From positions 265,447 to 329,446 of the forward strand of contig UESW01004359.1 of the NCBI GenBank assembly GCA_900491605.1: DNA of 64,000 bases. Direction: 5' to 3'. The translations under genes were made by a program, and so were the position numbers. Positions 23,396 to 33,959 of the stretch are shown one piece after another. Each line of letters opens with the position of its first letter. The stretch's first letter is position 1. This DNA is from Calamus simplicifolius (lineage: Eukaryota > Streptophyta > Magnoliopsida > Arecales > Arecaceae). The notes beneath the pieces are model-generated. The model was not told the DNA's origin, ran no database searches, and saw nothing but the letters and a program-made list of their open reading frames with translations.

Positions 23396-24200
23396 CCTTC
23401 GAACCTTGGCAGGGCTAAGTAAAACTTCTCCGAACCTCGACTGGGCCGAGCTACAACCTCTCCGAACCTTGGCTGGGCCGAGCAAAAAATTCTCCGAACC
23501 TCGGCTGGGCCGAGCTACAAGTTCTCCGAATCTCGGCTGGGCCGAGCAACAATTTCTCCGAACCTTGGTGGGGCCAAGTAAAACATTCTCCGAACCTTGG
23601 TATGGCCAAGTATAGCATTCTCCGAACCTCGGCGGGGCCGAACAACAATTTCTCCGAACCTTGGCAGGGCCAAGTAAAATATTCTCCGAACCTCGGTTGG
23701 GCCGAGCAACAAATTCTCCGAACCTTGGCAGGGCCAAGTAAAATATTCTCCGAACCTCGGCTGGGCCGAGCAACAATTTCTCCAAACCTTGGTGGGGCCA
23801 AGTAAAACATTCTCCGAACCTTGGCAGGGCCAAGTATAGCATTCTCCGAACCTCGGCGGGGCCGAGCAATAGTTTCTCCGAACCTTGGCGGGGCCAAGTG
23901 AAACATTCTCCGAACATTGGCAGGGCCAAGTATAGCATTCTCCGAACCTCGGCGGGGCCGAGCAACAGTTTCTCCGAACCTTGGCGGGGCCAAGTGAAAC
24001 ATTCTTCGAACCTTGGCTGGGCCAAGTATAGCATTCTCCGAACCTTGGCAGGGCCGAGTAAAATACTCTCCAAAACTCGGCTGGGCCGAGCAACAAATTC
24101 TCCGAACCTTGGCAGAGCCAAGTAAGAAATCTCCGGACCTCGGCTGAGCCAAGCTACGAGTTCTCCAAACACTGGTGAAGCCAAGCGCAAAACTTCGGCA
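23396..24200. repeat. 32-bp palindromic tandem array 2 of element B, near 25 units
   Basis: Same unit family as array 1, with more G in the loops (CTTGGC-GGG-GCCAAG, CTCGGC-GGG-GCCGAG, and CTTGGT-GGG-GCCAAG with a wobble pair). Tails differ: AAGTATAGCATTCTCCG and AACAATTTCTCCG. Some three-unit blocks recur, pointing to segmental duplication of the array. Confidence 0.95.
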
Positions 24201-24289
24201 AGGCCGACCCACGAACATTCGAGCTCCGATAAGAGCGAAGCGCAAAAATGTCAAGCTTCGTATCGAAGTAAGGAGCGTATTTCACCGAA

Positions 24290-25650
24290 CGATCCCTAAA
24301 CCATCGCTTGCGAACCTCAGTTAGTTCGGATAGCGCGGGATCCTCGTCTAAAGACGAGCAAGACGCCCTCGTACCCCATGAAGAACAACAACAGCAAACT
24401 CGGAACAAAAAGCTAAAGATTGAGAAACAAAACATAACTCTCTTTATTCATTGCCAATCAGGATCAGTTACAAATGCCTTAGAGGCGTTACAAGAGCATT
24501 GAAATGCATAAAATAAAGAACAAGTACAAAACTCGGGCAACTGCTCCAAAGCAGACATAGGCAACTGTGATGCTCCGGCATCCGACCGTCGAACTAGATA
24601 GATCGCATCCAGTCGCTCGAGCTAATAATAGCCGGGCGACATGGACCAATAGTTGCGACCGGCTTCAGTCAATAATGATATCTCGTGACCCAACCGAGAT
24701 ATCTGGATGGCCATCCCAGACCACCCAACCGAGGGACCTCTGGCAAGCAGGTAGGGAGCCAGCGGACCCTGGTCGGAACGCTCTCCCAAACCGAGTGTGT
24801 ACCGCCGCACCTTACCAAGTCTCAAGGACAAGGGGTCGGCGGGCGGTATGCTTTCACCCCCTCCCCATGTGGCAAAAGATTCCCAGGCGGCTGAGCCCAG
24901 GAATCCAAACCAGGGGAGGAGGCAAAATTCACAACCCATGGGAGGTCCGCGTGCACTTCCTACCGTGCGTCTCCGAAGGAGAACCACAAAGGTCACACGG
25001 GAAGAGTATATGTGCGCTCTCCGTGTGACCTCTGCCCTTGATGTGCGCTCTCCATATGATCTCCGGACTCATCCCCTAAGGGCGAGCCATCCTTGGCAGC
25101 TCCTTCGTCGCCCCAACTATCCGGAGGCAGAAGGCTTGCAAGAGAAAAGCTCAGTCCTCCCACTCCCAACAACAGAGAAACAAGCATGATGAAAGCTCTA
25201 GTGAAAAAGAAACTTTGGGGATGACCAAAACTGACCTCCATTTTCCCTTTTTATAGGCAGAAATGAACCGGGGAAAAACTACCCAAGCTGTAAGCCCCGA
25301 GATTCAAACATCTGGCCCATGCCACTACGTGGCCCCTCAGGATAGAAGCGGCGCCCTACTGCGCGCCAAGTCCACCGCCTGAATTATGATGTATATGGAG
25401 ATCTCCTCTGATCCCGAATCACGGTCATTAAATGTAGGAGATCATCCCCTAGCACTTCGAAAATTGGCAGGTTCAGGAGATCGTCCTTCGAAAATAACGT
25501 CCTCCAATGGTAAGCGGCTGCGTACGCAGCACATTGAAACGACCTGCATGGGAAAAGAGCATCTTTCGGAAAGCCTCAGAGAAGCTTTATGTTCCCCACA
25601 GCACCGTATCATCAGTTTCGGTGAAATAAAAACCGATTTGCCGGCAGAAC
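24290..25650. other. Conserved noncoding block of element B
   Basis: Counterpart of 7000-8500 in A. Shared landmarks are the TAGCGCGGGATCCTCG phrase, TTACAAATGCCTTAGAGGCG (with a small palindrome GCCTTAGAGGC), ACCCAACCGAGATATC, and CCTTTTTATAGGCA near 25245. The last could be a plus-strand TATA box. No frame is kept between the copies. Confidence 0.55.
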
Positions 25651-25689
25651 GATAGGGCGCTGGCGGAATAACCAAAAAAGCGCGAAGAC

Positions 25690-25965
25690 TTGTTTTGCCC
25701 GTCGGCCCTAGCCGACCTATAGCCGACCTATTTTGCTGATCGGCCCTAGCCAACCTATCTTCGCCCGTTGGCCCTAGCCGACCTATTTTGCTGATCGGCC
25801 TAGCCGACCTATCTTTGCCCGTCGGCCCTAGCCGACCTATTTTGCTGATCGGCCCTAGCCGACCTATCTTGCTTATCGGCCCTAGCCGATCTATCTTGCT
25901 TATCGGCCCTAGCCGACCTATCTTGGTTGTCGGCCCAAGCCGACCTACTTTGCCAATCGGTCTTA
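25690..25965. repeat. Short palindromic tandem repeats CGGCCCTAGCCG (B)
   Basis: Nine to ten units of about 26 to 30 bp carry GTCGGCCCTAGCCGAC or ATCGGCCCTAGCCGAT. Most are perfect palindromes around CCTA; a few mix the two outer pairs. It precedes the 3' end of the large antisense gene. Confidence 0.9.
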
Positions 25966-26345
25966 ACCATCCAACCTCGTTTCTTGAGTCTTAATTAAGG
26001 CATGAGCCGACCGGATCACCTGTCGGCTCATCGGTCAAGGCTATCGCGCCTTGGGTTAAACCAATGCATTCCCTTAATCCCGAAACAAAAATGGCCAAAA
26101 AGCATCAGCGAGCCATAAGTTGCCCACGACTGAGGCAAAACCGGGCGGCAACAGGGCCATACAAAAAAAACACTTAAACGAAAGGTTTTATTCATTAAGA
26201 AGCGTCGGTCAGACTTTCAAGAAACAAAGTACAGAAGTGGCCTCTAAGGGCCGGGAACCACATCGTTTTGGAGGAGCTCTTGGTTACATCTGCGGAGGTG
26301 TGACTAGACTCGCCCTTCTCAATACCTTTGCCCCTTCAGCGGCAG

Positions 26346-29264
26346 CTACGACCATCCCTCAGAAGCTGCGACTTCGCTGGGACCCGGGGCAGCACCAGGA
26401 TCGGTATCGGAGACGTCGACATATTCATCCTCCTCTTCTCCTTCGGACTCACCATCATCGGGAGCTTCAGTATCCAGAAAAGAGAGATCACACTCTGGAT
26501 GCTCATTGGATATCTTATCTTTACATTCTTCTATCCCAAGTCGGAAGGCGTCAACGCCGATAGCATCCTGCTTCCCCTTGAGTATGACGAGCTGCATATT
26601 AGCCTCAGCAGCCTGCTTCTCAGCCTCCATTACTTGAGCCCGCAAATGATGTTTTGCCCCTCAAACTCGCCGGCCGCATCTCGAATTCTGAGCTCTTATT
26701 GCGGTTGGACACGAGCTCGCCTTGAAGAGCCCGAATCTCCAAGTCCAACTTCGCCATCTGAGAAAGCCAAAGTTGGTCGGCATCACAAGAAACCAGTAGA
26801 AGAAGCTAAAAAAAGGGGGGGGGGGGAAATGAGATCGTACCTCCTTCTCTCGTCTAGCCAACCTCTTGGCCAACTCCTCAGCCTCACCCCTGGCTCTTGT
26901 TCTGTCAGCCCCGACCAGCTCGACTCTCTCCTGCAGATTGTTGATCCTCGACTGTTTGGCTCCGATTTCCTTCCGGGCTTGGGATAACTCGTTGCTCACC
27001 CGAGCTATTGTCCCTTGGTGCCATTTAGCGCCCTCCCTCAAGTGAGTGATTTCGTCATCGCGCCGCTTCAGCTTCTCCTCCACTTCGCCAAGCATTCTGG
27101 CCAGGCGCTTCCTTTCGTCGGCAGCTTCCCTTCCCAGCCGACCCAAGCTTTCACTATGTTCCCGCCGCATCGCCGCCACCTCCGCAGAATGTTTCGATTC
27201 GATTCTGGCCAGCTCCAAGCACGCGTTGTCGTTCTTCGCCAGGAGTTCCTGCAACTCCTCCACCCTACGCTTTTGCTTGGACACCTCGGCCAGGGCGACC
27301 TGGTGTGCCACCCTTATTCCCTTCAAGCTCCTATCACTCATATCCATAAGCTCTTCGAACTTCTCAGACACCTTCAATCGTGATTGAAGCTCGGCATTGT
27401 CCCTCCTGGCCTGAATGCTGGCCCCCGTCGCCAAACTCAAACGCCAGCACATCGCCCGAGAAAGCAAAACGCTCTGCGAGACAAAAGATGAATAAAAACC
27501 CACGATGGGGTCAATCGGGAAACATCTACCGCACAAGAGAAATAACTTACCCGCGAGGCATAGGCCCGAGTCATTCTCATCAGGGTCGTATTGTCGATGT
27601 CGGGAAGGAGATGGACACTTTCGGCCATGCCTTGCTGACCGAACGCGGAATCGACCAGCTCCAAGTCTGCAAACTTGTCTGCCGAAGGATCTACACCCGG
27701 ATGCAAGGCCGACCTCATTAAGGCGAAAAACACCTCCTCAACACCAGCGCTCGAACTGCTGGGCTGACCGTCCCCGCCTGAGGGACCGACCTGGGCGACC
27801 TCCGTCTGAGAGGCCCCAACTTCCCAGCCTCCTCTATCAAGGCCCTGGCTTGGACTTCTTCGAATAATTCGGCTAGCCCAAGCGCCAGCCTCCCCAAAAT
27901 CTTTTTCGAAGGAGCTCCCAATGTGGGACTCCCACCTTGCTGCGTCCCCTCCTCCGACGCACCTTTCCCGGTTACCACCATCTGTGTCTCCGCCACAGGC
28001 CCCCATGGTCTCGGCCCATCCTACCACTTGCGCCTCCTCTGCAGGCTCCACTGAAGCCTCTATCTGGCCCGCCTCCTGAACTACCGCGAGCGACCCGGCT
28101 TCACTACTACCGGACTCCCCTACGGAGAGACCAAGAGGGAGCTCCCCCTGAACCTCCTTGGCTGCAGCTGTCCCTTCCCTCTCTCCCGATGGAGCCGGTG
28201 ATGATCCTGCGGGATGGAAGGCCCCACAAAAACGACCGCCTTCGCCAGATCCGTTGCTGGTTCCTCTTTCATAGGGGACGCGGTCGGACAAACCAACGGA
28301 GCCTCGTCTGAGCTATCCGATATCTCTAACACGGGAGGACCAGGGATCATGGCTTCTTTCCCCAAATCCTCCTTCGCCCCCGGCGCTCCTGTCGTGACCG
28401 CTCCGGTGCCTGGCGGGCTTCTTGCGGAGGTATGAGCCCTTTTTCGGGCCTCCCGCTATCCGTGCCACTGCTCTCCCCTGGGCGCTTTCCTCTCTTCCTC
28501 TTGGAGAGGCTCGACAAAGCCGACCTCTTGGCTGAAAGAACGAAACATACACGATCAGATCCAAACACATTCATCGATGGAGCACATAGCGAAAAATTTA
28601 AAAAGGAAGAACTCACCTTGCGGGTCCAGGGGGCTAAGCCCAGCTGCAAAAAGGGCTCCCTCGGATAGCAGGTCGTTAGCCGAAAACACTCGGCCATTGC
28701 GAAGGACGTCCAAATCCCTCTCCTCCTGCGCTGACAAAACTGGATGCGTCTCTGCATCCCTAGCAAAGTTTCCCCATTTCCGAGGGAAGCCGGATCCAAT
28801 GTTCCCCTCTGCGATAACGAACGGATCTTCCATCCCTTGATGAAAGACGGCTTGTCCACAATGACGTTGAAGGACCTCCGGGGTCCAATGTACGGCCACT
28901 CTGATTTCCTCCCAGGTATCAGATGGTAGCAGGCGCAAAAAAGGGGAAGAGTGGCGACAATCTGAATTTGGTGGCACATTGAGATAAATCCGATGATGCT
29001 CCGCCAACTGTTCGGGGCCACCATCGCCGGGCATATGTTGTAATGGGTCATGATTTCCTTCACCAAGGGATGAAGAGGAAAACGAAAGCCTGCCTTCAAA
29101 CTGTCTTCATAAACGAAGACCCCAGACTCCAGATCTCGCGAGACCCTATCTCCAAACTCCGGCACCCGCAGAACCACATCTGAGGGCATGCCATACCATT
29201 GGTGAATCCTCCCCAAATCCTCAGCGACGATCTCTGAAGCCACATCGTCGGGACTCATCGCCAT
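26346..29264 (-). pseudogene. Large antisense Transposase_28-type gene with introns (element B), frameshifted
   Basis: Exons by homology and splice sites: 29264-28617, 28531-27551, 27473-26841, 26757-26346. Exon 1 begins MAMSPDDVASEIVAEDLGRI and holds SLKAGFRFPLHPLVKEI and MVAPNSWRSIIGFISMC, the PF04195 signature. Exon 2 is basic, then acidic, ending AYASR. Exon 3 is a 211-codon uninterrupted coiled coil from SVLLSRAMCWRLSLATGASI to LARREKE. Exon 4 ends in an acidic tail (EGEEEDEYVDVSD) with TAG at 26346-26348 and AATAAA on the minus strand near 26187. Donors are AAG/GTGAGT, CGG/GTAAGT and GAG/GTACGA; acceptors TTTCAG, TCGCAG and TCTCAG. Frameshifts near 28830, in exon 2 near 28370 and 28240, and near 26660 disable it. 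Start codon to LTR distance is 411 bp, in A 410 bp. Confidence 0.78.
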
Positions 29265-29654
29265 CTCGATTGAGAAAAGCACCAGACGAAACGACGAGCA
29301 TCGAGAAGGATGAAAGGCCAAACTCTTCGAAAAAAGACGAGAGGATGCTGCGAACATGCATGTATATATATATATAGTGCGTCTATCGCCTTGCTTCCCC
29401 ACTAAGGAAGCCGCCTTGAGAAGACGGGGCATCCCGCCCGAGGCGCCCGGAATCGCCTCGACAAATGCCCGATCGATCGGGATTCGCGACGTGTCGTGAC
29501 CCCAACCGTCACTCTCGAAGGAGCCTTACCCCCGAAGGTACGATGACCCGTCGCATTAATTAGGGCATCATTGCATGGGCTGTATAAACCAAAACATCCC
29601 ATCCGAGACGTGCCACTTGGACTTATACTCCCTATGCCCGAACCTACGCTTCGA

Positions 29655-29674
29655 ACTAGGGAGTGGAGGGCATG
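29655..29674 (+). promoter_or_regulatory. Polypurine tract of element B
   Basis: AACTAGGGAGTGGAGGGCATG directly precedes the 3' LTR start TGTTGGGG. Confidence 0.85.
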
Positions 29675-30773
29675 TGTTGGGGGGGTAAAATCGACATTGC
29701 ATTAATATCCGTGCGAGGCGGCTAAGGCCGACCTCCTCCTTCGCCTTTCCGGGCTTCTCTAGCTCGGTTCCTTCCGGGCTTCCCTAGCTCGGCTCTTCCG
29801 GGCTTTCATAGCTCGGCCTCTTCCGGGCTTCCCTAGCTCGGCTCTTCCGGGCTTTCATAGCTCGGCCTCTTCCGGGCTTCCGTAGCTCGGCCCTCCGGGC
29901 TTCCGTAGCTCGGCTCATTCCGGGCTTCCGTAGCTCGGCTCCCTCTGGGCTTCCGTAGCTCGGCCCCCTCCGGGCTTCCATAGCTCGGCCCTTCTGGGCT
30001 TCCGTAGCTCGGCCCCTCCGGGCTTCCGTAGCTCGGCTCCGTCCGGGCTTCCATCCGGGCTTCCATAGCTCGGCCCCCTCCGGGCTTCCGTAGTTCGGTC
30101 TCCCCTGGCTTCCATAGCTCGTTTTCCCCGAGTCACCATGACCCGGCTACGTTAAAATGATCCACAATTCAATACCCACCTCCGCGGAACCTGACGCGGG
30201 AGAGCCCAGGCTTACCATAACGAGGAATCATGTCGAAACGTGGCCTAGGACCTATCATAACTCCCCCATGCCTACTCAGCCAGATCTCAGTCATCAAGAA
30301 GCTCTCCTGGCCGTCGATCCCCTAACAAACAGGATACGGATTCCAACAGCCCCAACGGCCTGATTCTATCCACCTCCGTATCCTAACAACCTCTGAACCT
30401 TCCAGAAGGCGCTCAAGACAAAGGTGACAGCCTATAACTACCACACTGGCAGATTTCCTCAGGTACGCACGCGCTCCCCTGGACGCACACTTATACGTGC
30501 GCTCTCACTCTCCTGCCCTTACGCCGGCAGCTCGTCGGTGCTCTTGCCTTCCAGAGCTCCCGATTGGCCGCCCCCGGAGAGGCCTCCCGGAGAGATCCAC
30601 CTCCCCGTTGTCTGGTTGATCGTCGATTTCTTCTCTACTGACTTGAGCGTCGGAGGGTCTTCCGCGGAGGGCCACCCCCAACGCCTCTCGCGCGAGGACT
30701 TTTTGTGCAGGTCCGCCCCCTCTCCCTGGAGATCGACCGCGCCCGAGTCGGAGGACGGATCCCGGCGGCAACA
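29675..30773 (+). repeat. 3' LTR of element B
   Basis: 1099 bp, TGTTGGGGGG to GGCAACA, followed by the TSD copy GGTAG (30774-30778). Differs from the 5' LTR mainly by fewer internal TAGCTCGG repeats (29745-30125), plus scattered substitutions, most of them C/T or G/A. Confidence 0.95.
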
Positions 30774-31816
30774 GGTAGGTTGCTTAATCAGTGAAGGGCA
30801 TCTACATTGGATGAACTTTGATGAAGTGCATCTACGTTGGATGAACTTTGATGATTGAAACTTTTCTGTCAAGGAAATATCTTTGTGCATCACTTTCGAT
30901 ATATGAAGACATAAATCGAATACGCACATTGACTGCGCATTCATGCAAGCACGCATGTTATGGCTCATTGAGCTACGGTGCGCCTCACATCACATGCATT
31001 CGTATGGGCGCGCGATCAATGCGCACTCAATGTGAACCTTTATGCATAGCTTCTTTATGCATAGAAGGCACTGCACAGACTTTTTCATCTATCAAACTCA
31101 CTATAATAGCTGATTCATAAAAAATTAAAAAATATTTTTAAAATTTAAAAATTATGCAACCCTTAGCATAGCCTCACGTGAATGAATACAATTATATCAC
31201 ATATTAATATATATCTATATTTATAATCATGTTTGTTTAGAAAAAAACGATTGCGAAACAGATATCATAGTTTGGATATAAATAGAGATAATTAAATTTT
31301 AATAAAAATTAGGTACACATAATTATTTGCTCATATTTGTGTTTTTATGAATAAAAGATATTAATTAAATATTTAAATTTATAACTAAATAAAGAATGAT
31401 AAATATTATCTAGTTTTGTCTGCACATAATATCTATATTTGGATAACAACAACCAGGAGGGATAATATTAATAGTTATCTGACCCGGTTAAACCTGTTTT
31501 AGAAATCTCTTTCGTTTCTTTTTTTTTTTTTTTAACTGCAAAATAATCGCTTCCCAGATCATCACGAATTAAGTTAGGTCACCCGCCACGTTCCGATTTC
31601 CCTCTGCAACAATATTAAAAGAATAAACGAATCGTTCCCTTTTCTTTATTTCATTTCCTATTAACGAACAAATCTATTCCAAGCCAGCTGCGAGTAAAAT
31701 TGTGTATTAATAAATAAATAAAAAAAACACTCCGATATACATAACGACGAGCCAACACAACCGTCCGATGAGATAGCACTTAACGACGAATGCTGTACAG
31801 CAGGACGAGCAAGACT
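30774..31816. other. Host intergenic DNA downstream of the U-box gene
   Basis: After the TSD stands a small tandem duplication (GCATCTACATTGGATGAACTTTGATGA, about 30797-30855), then AT-rich DNA with no supported gene. On the minus strand AATAAA at about 31644-31649 is a possible polyadenylation signal for the U-box gene. Confidence 0.6.
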
Positions 31817-33851
31817 TCAGGCTTGCAAGGCCGTAGCGGTGGAAGCGAGGATGGTCAGCGCGGAAAATCTGGCCGTCCGATCGGTCTCCTCAGCCGTCCC
31901 ATCGGTCTCCACAGCCGCGGTCCACCGCCGGCAGATTCGACCCAGGACGGCGGCCTTCCGCCTCGCCCTCTCCGTTCCCGATCCCATCAGCTCCCATATC
32001 ACCCGCTCGATCCCCGGCGTCGCCATCAGCTCCGCCACCTTGGAGCCACCAGCCCGCCGGAAGACCAGAACCAGAGCAGACGCCGCACTCTCCCTCGCCC
32101 AGTCCGACCCGCCTCTCAAAACCCGAACCAGCTTCGCGGTGGACCCTTGCGCCTCCCCCCCCTCAGCTCCGCCCCTCCTCGCCACAGCCGCGATAACCGC
32201 CACCGCCTCCTCCGCCGCCTCGACGGCCTCCAGCGCCGTCTCCACCACGCCGCCCTCCACCAGCCGGGCGATGTTTTCCCGATCGCCGGCGAGGCTCAAA
32301 ATCGCCGCCAGCGCGTCCTTCTTCGTGCTGGTGGGCCCCGCTTTGACTAGATTGAGCAATTGATCAATGACGCTTCGATTTCGGCCCAATCGCCTGCGGT
32401 AAGCGTGGATGGACGATAGGCTCAAAATCGTGGCGGCGGCGTTCTCTTTCGCGCGCCACGTGGCGCCTCTCGCCATCACGTCAATGATGCCGTCGACGCC
32501 GCCGTTCACGTGCATTATCCGCTTCTTGTTGGCTTCCAGAATGGAGAGGTTGAGCAACGTCGTAACGGCGTTAACTTGTAGGCCAGGGTCACCCGAACGG
32601 AGAAGGGGCAATAGTAACGGAACGGCGCCGGCTTCCGCGACGAAGGCACGATTATCGGATCCGGATTTGGCGAGCTGGCGTAGATCGTGGACGACGCGGT
32701 TCACCGCCTCCGTCGACGGCGAGTCTGCGAGCTTCTGGACAAGGAACGACGCCGTCATCCTCGACGCCTCGAGGGCAGCCTTGTTGGAGCTGGTGGCGAT
32801 GGCTTCCCCACCGTTCCCGGGCTCCACGCCGTCGAACGGCACGTTGTGCTCGCGGCACCACCGGGAGATCAAATTATTGAGGGCTTTGTTGGGGATCAAG
32901 TTGGTGTGGAAGAGGGCCTGTCCGGACTTGGGACATGTGGCGTGCCCGGAGGTGATCCACCGGCCGATGGACTCCCGATCGTACGTCTGCCCGCTTGACA
33001 CCACGACAGGATCCCGCATCAGTTCGAGCGAAATCGGGCACCGGAAGTCGGCGGGGACGACAAGATCCGTCGCCGAAACGCTAGATTTTCCGGCGGACTC
33101 CGACGTCGGCGTGGAGGCACCGTAGATGACGCACTTGCCGTAGCGGACAAGGGCGACGAAAGCGATCATCGCCGCCGTCCATTTCTCGGCGATCCGATCG
33201 CCGATCTCGCGCTCCAGAGACTCGATCTCGTTGCGGCAGCTCCGGCAGTCGTCCAGCCCCAATTTTACGAACACAAACTCCAGCTTGGACCGATCGGGGA
33301 CGATCTCCCGCTCGATTCCGCTGATGATGCCAAAATCTCGTCCCGGAGCGCCGCCTCGGCCGGATCCACCGCGGCTGCCGACCGCCGGCACTGGCGTCGC
33401 ACCAGATCCACCAAATCCCTCACATCCTCCCCGACATCCAGCTTAGCTAAAGGGAGAATATCCAGCAGAATAGAGAGCTCGAGGGTGAGCTCGTGGAACT
33501 CGTTGGCGACGGTCTCGGCCTGGAGAAGGAGCAGCATTCGGCTCCCGGTGGAACAATCGCCGAGCAAGGCCTTGAAGCGCTGGAGAACAAGAAGGATCTC
33601 TTGAGACAGAGGGAGGCCGATCTTGGGAGATCGGGGGCGGGATCGCCAAGGAGATCATCGAAGAGCACTGCCAGGAGCTTCGATTTGCGAGCGATTGAGG
33701 AAAAGTTTCGGTTTTGGAGGGATTTGGGGGGTTCGAAGTGGGAAATCTCACTCGAAAGCCGAAGAAGGGATCGAACGAGATCGGAGTCGGAGGGGGTTGG
33801 GAGAGGAGGGCGAGGACATGGGCGACGGAGAGGGAAGGAAGGGATCGCCAT
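31817..33851 (-). CDS. U-box/ARM-repeat E3 ubiquitin ligase (PUB16-like), with two apparent 1-base deletions
   Basis: From ATG at 33851 (MAIPSFPLRR; an in-frame ATG also at 33869) to TGA at 31817-31819; with both lost bases counted it would be 678 residues, close to Arabidopsis PUB16-type proteins, which are likewise intronless. Order: U-box N-terminal domain (SLQNRNFSSIARKSKLLAVL, LLGDCSTGSRMLLLLQAETV), U-box at 32852-33046 (FRCPISLELMRDPVVVSSGQ, with TYDRESIGRWI and CPKSGQ), then ARM repeats (AVTTLLNLSILEANKKRIM, AKENAAATILSLSS, KKDALAAILSLAGDRENIA). By family it transfers ubiquitin from E2 to target proteins, with ARM repeats binding the target. The frame changes near 33585 (after SLCLK, before EILLVLQRF) and near 33335 (after RDEIL, before IISGIE). 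Either a recent pseudogene or sequencing errors. Confidence 0.88.
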
Positions 33852-33889
33852 GGAAGGCGCGTGGGACAAAACCTAGGGACCAGCGTTTT

Positions 33890-33920
33890 TTTCTCTCTCT
33901 CTCTCTCTCGCTCGCTCGCT
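33890..33920. repeat. CT microsatellite
   Basis: (CT)n then (CTCG)n on the plus strand, read as GA-rich 5' leader of the minus-strand U-box gene. GA/CT tracts are common in plant core promoters and leaders. Confidence 0.9.
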
Positions 33921-33943
33921 TTGGTAGGAAGGTCAGGGGAGAG

Positions 33944-33951
33944 TATTTATC
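33944..33951 (-). promoter_or_regulatory. Possible TATA box of the U-box gene
   Basis: GATAAATA on the minus strand, about 95 bp upstream of the start codon, with the CT/GA repeat (33890-33920) between them in the presumed 5' UTR. Confidence 0.4.
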
Positions 33952-33959
33952 CCTACGAT

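Larger units (their letters stand above)
14103..30773 (+). mobile_element. Full-length Ty3/gypsy LTR retrotransposon B (Tat lineage)
   Basis: 5' LTR 14103-15336, 3' LTR 29675-30773, both TGTTG...CAACA, flanked by GGTAG at 14098-14102 and 30774-30778. Primer binding site after the 5' LTR, polypurine tract before the 3' LTR. Over the last about 340 bp the two LTRs differ at about 8 positions plus one indel by my count, so it is fairly young, younger than A relative to B. Order: gag, protease, RT, two RNase H, integrase, palindromic array, small antisense ORF, palindromic array, conserved block, short palindromic repeats, large antisense gene. Gag-pol has many single-base indels and stops. Confidence 0.95.

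Noticed and set aside
20943..24200. CRISPR-like array
   Set aside because: Units are contiguous tandem repeats without unique spacers, in a plant retrotransposon.
1..30773. Endogenous pararetrovirus (caulimovirid) origin of the pol sequences
   Set aside because: Integrase, LTRs, primer site and TSDs are present and no movement-protein or coat-protein pattern is seen; these are LTR retrotransposons.
31790..33125. Plus-strand open frames opposite to the U-box gene
   Set aside because: Shadows caused by high GC at third positions of the minus-strand gene.
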